The position numbers were made by a program, and so were the translations under genes. The notes beneath the pieces were generated by a model, which searched no databases, was not told the origin of the DNA, and saw only the letters and a program-made list of their open reading frames with translations. A DNA stretch of 47,410 bases from Parcubacteria group bacterium GW2011_GWA2_42_14. Its GTDB lineage: Bacteria > Patescibacteriota > Minisyncoccia > Sungbacterales > GWA2-42-14. The number at the start of each line of letters is the position of its first letter. Position 1 is the first letter of the stretch. Of the stretch, positions 1 through 8,449 are shown piece after piece. The stretch spans positions 1 to 47,410 of the forward strand of contig LCCV01000015.1 of assembly GCA_000998135.1 (NCBI GenBank). The letters run 5' to 3'.

Positions 1-4
1 TATT

Positions 5-1387
5 GTGAGATTTCAGTATGTGCTCTACCATTCTTTCATACTACCACCCTTCCTATTCGGTTCCTACCGATGCAAGCATCGGGGTAAAGTTAGAATTTAC
101 TCCATAGATACATCCAAAATCGCTTCTTTGCGCTTTCCCACATTTTGGTTTGAGCCAACTCCGCAAGGTTTGTTTATGCTTCAAGTCGCCTTTGGCCAAT
201 CAAAATACTATTCCGACAATTTGTCGGAAAACGTAAAGCGCGGGATTCGCCAAAAACTCAGGCGTGGAGAGTGACCCAGCCTTGCGCCGTTCGGATATGT
301 AAACAATCCGAAAACCCGAACCATTGAGCCAGACCAGACCAAAGCGAGGGTTATTAAAAAAGCGTTTGAGGAATACGCGCAAGGCCGCCATACGCTTTTA
401 TCACTGGGCGATCGCCTGAGTTTTTGGGGCGTGGTGAGCGGGACCGGAAAACCGCTCTGTAAAGCAACGCTCCAAAGAATGCTGACGAACAAAGTGCATC
501 TCGGCTTAATCGTTCACAACGGCGAAACATACGAGGGCGGTTTTCCGTCAATTGTTTCCCGAGCGACTTTTGAGAAAGTGCAGGAAGTTTTGAAAAACAG
601 AGCCAAGCCGCGCCACTCAAAGAAACGCCACAACTTTCCATTTACCGGGCTGCTCACTTGCGGCGAATGTGGCGCGGCCATTACCGCCCAATACGCGCAC
701 GGACACGGCGGAACATATAAATACTATCGTTGCACCAAACGGCTTGGCTCGTGTTCGCAAAGTTATCTGCGTGAAGATTTACTTACCGAACAATTAAAAA
801 CAGAAATCTCAAAAGTCGCTCTGTGCGAAGACTGGAAAGAAAAGATGTTGGTAAAAGTGGAAATGTGGGAAAAGGAAAATATCCAGTCTTCGCAATCTTT
901 CGCCCAAAATCTGGAAAAAGAAATCAAGGAAACCGAAACAAAGCTCGATAGGTTGGTGAACGCCTTTTTGGACGGGAGTATTGAGAAGGAAACCTATCTC
1001 GCCAAAAAGGACGAGCTTATCACTACCAAAACAGACCTCCAACGAAGGAAATCTGATTTTGGGCGAAAGGGAAACAATTGGATCGAACCTTTGCGTGAAT
1101 GGATTTTAGCCGCTCACCACGCTGAAAAACTGGCTTCGTCAAACGAATTTGATGAAATCAAATCGTTTGTGGAAAAAATTGGAACGAACCGCCGCTTGCT
1201 TTCCAAAAAAGTCCTCGTCGGGCTTCGCCCGCCGTTTGATTTAATCACGAAACAACGGGCTTTTTGCGAAGCGAGACCCGCCGAAGGCGTGGCGAGCGAG
1301 CAATCATCTCGTCCTGAAAAATCGTTAAGTTTTGATTGGTCGACGATTCTTAACTTTGCTCTAACTTATTTTACAGAAAACTCTTGA
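5..1387 (+). pseudogene. Decayed large serine recombinase: N-terminal catalytic part missing, internal TGA at 272-274, Recombinase and zinc-ribbon domains readable in the same frame to 1387
   Basis: Both ORFs (5..274 and 431..1387) are in one frame and align with the intact copy at 3098..4624 (IYSIDTSKIASLRFPTFWFEPTPQGLFMLQVAFGQSKYYSDNLSENVKRGIRQKLRRGE; then TGLLTCGECGAAITAQ). Residues before about nt 88 do not match the intact protein. Confidence 0.85.
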
Positions 1388-1475
1388 AAAGCAAAAGAGC
1401 GTAGCCCCCGCGCCGTTTTCGGCGCGGGGGCTACCATAAATTTGCTCGGGAGCGATGGAATGGGAGGCGTGGAGG
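1377..1475. repeat. Left arm of 99-bp perfect inverted repeat (IR1); contains a GC-rich terminator-like hairpin
   Basis: Reverse complement is identical to 2909..3007; internal hairpin gtagcccccgcgccg-tttt-cggcgcgggggctac. Confidence 0.93.
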
Positions 1476-2003
1476 GTCCCCCTTACTTTTACTAATGGAA
1501 CGGATGTTTATAAGGAGCTTGGCGAGACGTATATTAAGCACAAGGTTGGTTTTTTTATTTTAGCTCCCTCTGGCGCAGGTAAAACCCATTTTATAAAAAA
1601 TCAAAAAGAATCACATTGGATTGATGGGGACGAGATTTGGATGGCGGCAAAAGCTCATCCAGATGGCCAGTGGTGGCTAGAAGATATATCAGTAATTGAT
1701 GAAATTGACCAACGAAGTGATGTTATTACAGTGGAAGCAAAGAAATTGGGTTTTTGGATTATGGGCGCATCTAACTACTGGCTAAAACCCGATGCCGTCG
1801 TTATACCAGATTGGGAAAGCCACAAAAATTTTATTTCTAAACGAGAAAATAATGCTTATGATGGCGGTGCAACCAGTGAAGATTTAGAAAGAGTAGAAAA
1901 AAGCAGAAACTGGATGTCTAGGTGGAAAAAGGAGGGTGTTCAAATTTTTCAGTCCATTGAAGACGCGGTAAATTATTTAGTTGAAAAGCACAATAAATTA
2001 TAA
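1455..2003 (+). CDS. Small P-loop NTPase/kinase-like protein
   Basis: Walker A-like APSGAGKTHFI near the N-terminus; the listed ATG lies within the IR1 arm. Confidence 0.55.
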   Translation: MEWEAWRVPLTFTNGTDVYKELGETYIKHKVGFFILAPSGAGKTHFIKNQKESHWIDGDEIWMAAKAHPDGQWWLEDISVIDEIDQRSDVITVEAKKLGFWIMGASNYWLKPDAVVIPDWESHKNFISKRENNAYDGGATSEDLERVEKSRNWMSRWKKEGVQIFQSIEDAVNYLVEKHNKL

Positions 2004-2007
2004 AAAT

Positions 2008-2862
2008 ATGGGGAAAGAAAATTTTGAACCAACTCTTCCTAGAAAGATTGAAAAAAGTGGTATTGAGCCGAATCTACCAGATATTGGGGGAACTGAAATA
2101 ATTTTACAAAGACACGGGAAATATGAACGCTCTGCCGACAGTCCTAATGTGGGCAGCTTGACCGAAGAAGGTGCTGAAGAAGTTTATACTTCGGGTAAAG
2201 AATTTTTTCAAAAATTATTCGAGTCAGTAGCTGAATCTGAAAGAAAAAATATAGATATTTTAGTATTGGCAAGCGATACACAATATAAAGATGGAGGCCG
2301 TAGGTCTATGGAAACTGCTGAACAAGTAATTAGGGGGTTAAAAGAAGAACTAAAGAGGTTAAATTTGGATGATTCTCAATTATTAAATACTTCTAGTAAT
2401 GTTTCCGGTGATGGAGGCTCCAGGCCAACTCCTAAACTTAGAGAACCTCAAATGTTTGATAATTCTCCAGAATTCGTTGAATTTCTTAAAGAAAAATATG
2501 GCGACTTAAATTTAGATTTTTGGATTGCTTTTGAGGAAGACAAGGAAAAAGAAACAAGAGAAAAAATGGGAGCAGAAGGTCCAGATGAAATTACGGATAG
2601 AATGAAGCTGATGGTGGACGTTCTTACTCGATACAGCAGATTTTATCACAAAAAACATCCTGACCGACGCTTAATTATCTGGGCAGCCACGCATTATGAC
2701 ACCATTAGCCCGTATATTAAAAGGGGAATTTTTGAGGTTGGAAAAGATATTCCTTTGGGAGTTGACTATGGTGCAGGTATATTAATCAATTTAGACCAGG
2801 ATGGTAAAGGTACGGTTAAAATAGCGGGCAAAGAATATAAAGTCCCAAAAGAAAAATCATAA
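2008..2862 (+). CDS. Histidine phosphatase (phosphoglycerate mutase-like) superfamily protein
   Basis: LQRHGKYE (RHG motif) near N-terminus, later WAATHYDTISPYI; ATG at 2008 is more plausible than the TTG at 1981. Confidence 0.65.
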   Translation: MGKENFEPTLPRKIEKSGIEPNLPDIGGTEIILQRHGKYERSADSPNVGSLTEEGAEEVYTSGKEFFQKLFESVAESERKNIDILVLASDTQYKDGGRRSMETAEQVIRGLKEELKRLNLDDSQLLNTSSNVSGDGGSRPTPKLREPQMFDNSPEFVEFLKEKYGDLNLDFWIAFEEDKEKETREKMGAEGPDEITDRMKLMVDVLTRYSRFYHKKHPDRRLIIWAATHYDTISPYIKRGIFEVGKDIPLGVDYGAGILINLDQDGKGTVKIAGKEYKVPKEKS

Positions 2863-2908
2863 TTATTTAATTGATCAGACCTCAACTGCGAGGGAGCGAT
2901 GGAATTTT

Positions 2909-3007
2909 CCTCCACGCCTCCCATTCCATCGCTCCCGAGCAAATTTATGGTAGCCCCCGCGCCGAAAACGGCGCGGGGGCTACGCTCTTTTGCTTTTCAA
3001 GAGTTTT
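2909..3007. repeat. Right arm of 99-bp perfect inverted repeat (IR1)
   Basis: Identical to reverse complement of 1377..1475. Confidence 0.93.
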
Positions 3008-3080
3008 GGGCGCGTCCCGCGAGGCGGGACCCAAGAAAATCAGATGGTGGAATGAAGGAAAAAGAAAGAGAGCGGTCTGA
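3008..3080. repeat. Left arm of 73-bp perfect inverted repeat (IR2), directly abutting IR1
   Basis: Reverse complement is identical to 4475..4547, the 3' coding end of the intact recombinase. Confidence 0.93.
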
Positions 3081-3097
3081 TTAAAAGAAAAACAATT

Positions 3098-4624
3098 ATG
3101 AAATATTTTCTCTACGCCAGAAAATCAACAGAAGACGAGGAGCGACAAGTGATGAGTATTGAAGCTCAACTTGCCGAACTCCAAGAATACGCCAAGCGCG
3201 AAAATATTTTGATTACCGAAACTTTTATTGAATCGAAAAGCGCAAAGAAACCAGGCAGAGAAATATTTAACGAAATGATGGCGAAAGTCGCCTTATCAAA
3301 AGAACCTATCGGCCTTCTTGCGTGGCATCCTGATCGCTTGGCTCGCAATTCTATTGATGGCGGTCAAATTATTTACAGTATAGACATTAGCAAAATTGTT
3401 TCTTTGCGCTTCCCTACTTTTTGGTTTGAACCAACACCCCAAGGATTATTTATGTTGCAAGTGGCGTTCGGGCAATCTAAATATTATTCAGATAATCTTT
3501 CCGAAAACGTCAAAAGAGGTATTCGCCAAAAACTTCGCCGGGGAGAATGGCTAACTAAAGCTCCTTTCGGTTATTTGAATAATCCCAAGACAAGAACCAT
3601 AGAACCGCATCCCACGCTCTCAAAAATCCTCGTCAAAGCATTTGAAGCATACGCGACTGGAAAATATACTTTAGAAAGTTTGGGAAAGTTTTTGGCGGAA
3701 TATGGCATTGAATCAAAGAACCGAACGCCAGTTTCAAAAGCAAATATCAAAAGAATTCTTACTAACCAAGCATATCTAGGTCTCATTGCCCATAAAGGAG
3801 AATATTTTGAGGGCAAATTCCAACCAATTCTAGATCATGCGACATTTGAAGCCGTGCAGGAAGTTCTGAAAAGAAAAGCCAAACCTCGAAAAACAAAACA
3901 AGGCCATGATTTCCCATTCACTGGTCTGATGACTTGTGGACAATGTAATTCTCCCATCACTGCCCAATGGGCAAAGGGAAAATCGGGAGGAATATATCGC
4001 TATTATCGTTGCACTAAAAAGCGTGGAATTTGTTCTCAAAAATATATTCAAGAAAAGGATCTTGCCAATCAAATTAAGGCACGGCTTCAATCTGTTGCGC
4101 TTCCCGACACTCATACGGATTGGATGCTAAAGAAAGTTGAAGAATGGGAGAAAGAAGAAACAAATAAATCCATGTCGTCCGTCCAAAATATCAAATACAA
4201 AATCAATGAAACGCAAGAGAAACTTGATAAACTTGTTTCCGCCTACATAGACGGCGATATTCCAAAAGAAAACTATCTAACCAAAAAAGAAGAATTGCTC
4301 AAAACCAAAGTTTCTCTTGCTGAAAAGAAAGAGAATGGACGGACGACCAAAAACCCGCTCGAACCCCTCCGTCAATGGATTTTAGACACGAAAAAAGCCA
4401 GTTTCCTAGCTTTTTCCGATGACTACCCAGAAATGAAGCAGATTATCCAAAAGATTGGAACGAACCCCAAACTTTCAGACCGCTCTCTTTCTTTTTCCTT
4501 CATTCCACCATCTGATTTTCTTGGGTCCCGCCTCGCGGGACGCGCCCCCACCATTCCATTCGCGCCTTTGGCGATAAAATTCTCAACCCCGAAGCGCACG
4601 CCTGCTCCGCGTCACTTCTATTAA
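3098..4624 (+). CDS. Large serine recombinase (resolvase + Recombinase + zinc-ribbon domains)
   Basis: MKYFLYARKSTEDEERQVMSIEAQ...LLAWHPDRLARNSIDGG, Recombinase domain, zinc ribbon GLMTCGQCNSPITAQ...YYRCTKKRGICSQ, coiled coil. Confidence 0.93.
   Translation: MKYFLYARKSTEDEERQVMSIEAQLAELQEYAKRENILITETFIESKSAKKPGREIFNEMMAKVALSKEPIGLLAWHPDRLARNSIDGGQIIYSIDISKIVSLRFPTFWFEPTPQGLFMLQVAFGQSKYYSDNLSENVKRGIRQKLRRGEWLTKAPFGYLNNPKTRTIEPHPTLSKILVKAFEAYATGKYTLESLGKFLAEYGIESKNRTPVSKANIKRILTNQAYLGLIAHKGEYFEGKFQPILDHATFEAVQEVLKRKAKPRKTKQGHDFPFTGLMTCGQCNSPITAQWAKGKSGGIYRYYRCTKKRGICSQKYIQEKDLANQIKARLQSVALPDTHTDWMLKKVEEWEKEETNKSMSSVQNIKYKINETQEKLDKLVSAYIDGDIPKENYLTKKEELLKTKVSLAEKKENGRTTKNPLEPLRQWILDTKKASFLAFSDDYPEMKQIIQKIGTNPKLSDRSLSFSFIPPSDFLGSRLAGRAPTIPFAPLAIKFSTPKRTPAPRHFY
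4475..4547. repeat. Right arm of 73-bp perfect inverted repeat (IR2)
   Basis: Identical to reverse complement of 3008..3080. Confidence 0.93.
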
Positions 4625-4651
4625 ACTATCTTTTCTAAAAGCGTACTCCCG

Positions 4652-5743
4652 TCAAAATCCTTTCGGATATTGAATCAATCCTGCGCTTCCAGCTTTTCGC
4701 ACAATAGCGTTGAGGATTATTTCTTGCCAAGGTAACGTTATTTCAGTTTGTGATCCTTTTTCTTTTATTTTTGGAAAATTTTTGTAAAGGCGCTCTGCAA
4801 GAATTCTTGCAAGACCAGTTGGCTTCCCGCCGATATTTGTATATGCGCGTTCCGTTTCCCATGCACTTATAAAAAGCTCGCGACAACGCTCTGAAAGTTC
4901 GGGCACTTCCTGTGCTTCTCTATAAATTTTGGAAACCTCCTTGTATTGCTCCCTCGCGATAGTTTCTGCCTCAAAATCTTTTTCATGTCGCAACACAAGG
5001 TCGATCTTCGCCTTCTCTTTTCCCTGGAAAATTCCGAGTTTTGAACGCCGTCTCCGCAATCCTTCAAAAAATTCTTGCGGCGATTCCAAAGAACTGTACA
5101 AATCTTGCATCCTGAATATGGAAGGATTATTTTTTGATATAACGTCAGCGTCAACAATCGTACGTCTGACAATCTTATTAGCTTCTTCAATAGCTTGAAC
5201 GGCTTTTTGCTCTTCTTCTTTCAGTTTTTCAACTCGTAACGCCTCTTGTTTAATTGATTCTGCTAATTCATCGATTTTTCGTTCAAGCTCTTGTACTGAC
5301 TTCGTAAATTCTTTTTCCGCTTCCAGCGTCCGTTCATTTTTTTCAGCTGATTCAACGATGCGCTTACCAATCTCCGGTTGTTCATAGATTGATTTGATAC
5401 GGGTATTTATTGTTTCAAAATCATTTTCAATAGTACGTACCTGTTTTTCAAGCTCTTCAAGATTCTTTTTATCTTCTGCGTCAAGCAACCCTGCTTCATC
5501 AACACCCCGATAATATTCTAACGTATCATTCGCTTCATTATAAAGAATTTGCTTTTGGCGCGCTTCTTCAATCAACGCGTCATACTCGGTAATTTTTTCT
5601 TCAACATGTTTTTCTTTCATCCTTTTCACGTTTTCAATTTTTGTTTTCAAGTTCTGAGTTGCCCGCTGTAATCCTTTAACGGTCAGTTCTTCTCCGGCTC
5701 CCTCTAGCGGGTGCTCTGCTGGCATTTCAATATTGTTTGTCAT
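4652..5743 (-). CDS. Hypothetical coiled-coil protein
   Basis: 363-aa ORF, long E/K-rich helical stretches, no recognised catalytic motif. Confidence 0.7.
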   Translation of the reverse strand: MTNNIEMPAEHPLEGAGEELTVKGLQRATQNLKTKIENVKRMKEKHVEEKITEYDALIEEARQKQILYNEANDTLEYYRGVDEAGLLDAEDKKNLEELEKQVRTIENDFETINTRIKSIYEQPEIGKRIVESAEKNERTLEAEKEFTKSVQELERKIDELAESIKQEALRVEKLKEEEQKAVQAIEEANKIVRRTIVDADVISKNNPSIFRMQDLYSSLESPQEFFEGLRRRRSKLGIFQGKEKAKIDLVLRHEKDFEAETIAREQYKEVSKIYREAQEVPELSERCRELFISAWETERAYTNIGGKPTGLARILAERLYKNFPKIKEKGSQTEITLPWQEIILNAIVRKAGSAGLIQYPKGF

Positions 5744-6086
5744 AATTTTATTTTATCGGCGTATATATCCTTGTGCAGCTTCATAATGAAGACCCAAAAG
5801 AATTTCTGCCGATATTAATTACTAACTTGTTTTTATTTACCCTTTCCCGTGGAAAGCAAAATACAAATCAAAAATCAAAAGAATGGTCCAGCCGAATAAT
5901 AATACAAATCACCTATTAATTCAATCACCTCGCCCTTAGGCGCTCTTTTAGTGGCTCCCATTACGAATAGTATAAGTTATCTTTTGATTTGAGGCATGAT
6001 TTAGAAGCAATAATAAACGCAAACGATTACGCTATTTTAAACTTCATTTTGCAAAAACTTATCTGTGACACTTTTATATTTCTTTC

Positions 6087-8294
6087 CTATCCTATGTAAT
6101 TTGTTTTAGAAGATTCTTGTTCTGGCCAACTTTCAATAATAAGCATTTTTTTATCCTCTATTGGCAATTTTGACCAGATTTCTTCAGTGATAAATGGCAT
6201 AAAGGGATGGAGAAGTTTTAGAGTCGTTAAAAGTGTATTGGCCAAGATTTGTTTCGTTTCCCTATCTTCGTTTGTTTTTGAATATTCAATGAATTTATCC
6301 GCGAATTCGTGCCAAACAAATTCATGAATTGAATGAAGCGCTTGGCCGAAATCAAATTTTTCGATATCTTCATTAACGCCCTGAACCAGCGCAATAAGTT
6401 GATAGTGGAGTTGCGCGTTGGCTCCGTGTTCATTTTTGAAAGGAAAGATAAAATTTGTATCAAGATTGCCTTCGGTTTTTAGGAGAATAAATCTTGTTAT
6501 ATTCCATATCTTATTACAAAATTTCCTTCCCGCGACCACATGTTCCTCCGCCCAGTGTATATCCTGCCCCCCCATTGATTGCCAAATCAATCCGAAACGC
6601 GTGGCATCTGCCCCATATTTTTCAATTAAAGTCATGGGGTCAATTCCTGTGCCAAGGGACTTAGACATTCTTTTTCCGTCTTTGGTAAGGATGGTTGCGT
6701 GCACTAAAACATCAGAAAAGGGCGGACTCGCCATAAATTCAAGGCCGGAAAATATCATCCTTGACACCCATAAGTTAATTATATCACGGGCAGTAGAAAG
6801 TACTTGTGTCTGGTAAAATTCTTTTAAATCGGTCCCGTTTTTCGGGTCGCATGTTTCATGTTTCATGTCGCATGACTGCGGCCACCCAAGAGTCGCAAGG
6901 GGCCATAAGGCAGACGAAAACCATGTGTCAAGAACGTCGGTCTCTCCCTCAATAGGAACTCTGTGTCCCCACCATATCTGGCGGGAAATATTCCAATCGC
7001 GGATGTTTTCTATCCAATCAAGAAAAATATTTTTCCATCGTTCCGGATGAAATTTTACCTTGCCGGATTCAACGGCTTTTTTCGCAAGTTCAGCAAGCTC
7101 CTTCATTTTTAAGAACCATTGTTTAGAAAGGAGCGGTTCCACAACTGTTTCACAGCGATAACACAAAGAAATGTTGTGCGCGTAGTCCTCAATTCGTTCT
7201 ATTAAACCGAGTTCTGTCAGGTCTTTTACGATTTGTTCTCGCGCCTCCAAAATTTTCATGCCCTCATAGCGAATTCCTGCTTTATCAGTCATGCGGCCTT
7301 TTTCTCCGATAACTTTTAGAATAGGAACTTCTTGGTGTCTTTGCCAAATTTCAAAATCCGCATGGTCGTGCGCGGGCGTTACTTTTATTATTCCGGTTCC
7401 GAAATTCGGGTCGGCTGCGTCGTCCGCGATAACACGGATATGTATTTCTTTAGGATTGGCGGGTTTGTCGCGCGGAATTGAATTATCTACGGATTGGATT
7501 AAGATATCTTTTCCGACATACTTTTTATATCGCTGATCTTTAGGATTAACAGCCAAAGCCGTATCGCCGAGTTTGGTTTCCGGCCGCACGGTGCCGATAG
7601 TGAGTGGCCCGTATTTTATATAATAAAATTTTCCTTTTTCTTCCTTATACTCAAGCTCAAGGTCGGATAAACTTGTTTGGCATCGTGAGCACCAGTTAAC
7701 AGTGCGCTCCCCCTGATAAATCCATCCCTTTTTATAATAATGGATAAATGCTTCCTCAACCGCTTTTTGGTACTCGGCATCCATGGTGAATCTGGTACGC
7801 GACCAATCCATTGATGCTCCGAGTTTTTTAAATTGGTCCAAAATTATATTTCCGTATTTTTCTTTCCACTCCATGATTTTTTCAATGAATTTTTCGCGCC
7901 CAAGGTCGTGGCGAGAGATACCCTGTTTTTTCAAGTCCTTTTCCACTACGTTTTGCGTGGCAATTCCCGCGTGGTCGGTTCCCGGAAGCCATAAGGTTTT
8001 ATAGCCCTCCATTCTTTTTTTGCGTATTAAAATATCCTGAATTGTCGCGTTCAGGGCATGGCCCATATGAAGAGAGCCGGTGATGTTGGGAGGAGGAACA
8101 ACTATTGTGAATGTCGAGTGTGGAGTGTTGAGTGTAGTTTTTTTCTTTTTACCACCCTCCACCTTCAACTTTCCACTATCAAGATTATCCGGATTGAAAA
8201 AACCGGAATTTTCCCAGAGCTTATAAATTCTATCTTCCACTTTTTTGGGGTCGTATTGGGGCTCAAGGTCAATTTTTTCAGCATTATTTGACAT
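6087..8294 (-). CDS. valS: Valine--tRNA ligase (short, with local insertions and a deletion)
   Basis: PPPNITGSLHMGHALN (HIGH), WLPGTDHAGIATQ, DVLDTWFSSALWP, GKRMSKSLG (KMSKS). Confidence 0.95.
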   Translation of the reverse strand: MSNNAEKIDLEPQYDPKKVEDRIYKLWENSGFFNPDNLDSGKLKVEGGKKKKTTLNTPHSTFTIVVPPPNITGSLHMGHALNATIQDILIRKKRMEGYKTLWLPGTDHAGIATQNVVEKDLKKQGISRHDLGREKFIEKIMEWKEKYGNIILDQFKKLGASMDWSRTRFTMDAEYQKAVEEAFIHYYKKGWIYQGERTVNWCSRCQTSLSDLELEYKEEKGKFYYIKYGPLTIGTVRPETKLGDTALAVNPKDQRYKKYVGKDILIQSVDNSIPRDKPANPKEIHIRVIADDAADPNFGTGIIKVTPAHDHADFEIWQRHQEVPILKVIGEKGRMTDKAGIRYEGMKILEAREQIVKDLTELGLIERIEDYAHNISLCYRCETVVEPLLSKQWFLKMKELAELAKKAVESGKVKFHPERWKNIFLDWIENIRDWNISRQIWWGHRVPIEGETDVLDTWFSSALWPLATLGWPQSCDMKHETCDPKNGTDLKEFYQTQVLSTARDIINLWVSRMIFSGLEFMASPPFSDVLVHATILTKDGKRMSKSLGTGIDPMTLIEKYGADATRFGLIWQSMGGQDIHWAEEHVVAGRKFCNKIWNITRFILLKTEGNLDTNFIFPFKNEHGANAQLHYQLIALVQGVNEDIEKFDFGQALHSIHEFVWHEFADKFIEYSKTNEDRETKQILANTLLTTLKLLHPFMPFITEEIWSKLPIEDKKMLIIESWPEQESSKTNYIG

Positions 8295-8449
8295 ATAAAA
8301 TGGTTTTTGTTACTTATGAAATTACGATTATGCGATAACATTATCGCATAAAATTTGAACTTTGAAAACCGGCCTAATCCCGCCTGAGGCGGAACGGCTA
8401 AAGAAGCCCTAATTCCGTTAAAAGCGGAACAGGCAAGGAGAAAACAAAA

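Noticed and set aside
272-274. UGA recoding to an amino acid (as in Gracilibacteria/Absconditabacteria)
   Set aside because: TGA serves as the normal stop for several genes here (e.g. recG, rbfA, 10420); the remnant also lacks its catalytic N-terminus, so decay is simpler.
3098-4624. Prophage
   Set aside because: Recombinase present but no structural, packaging or lysis genes in the window.
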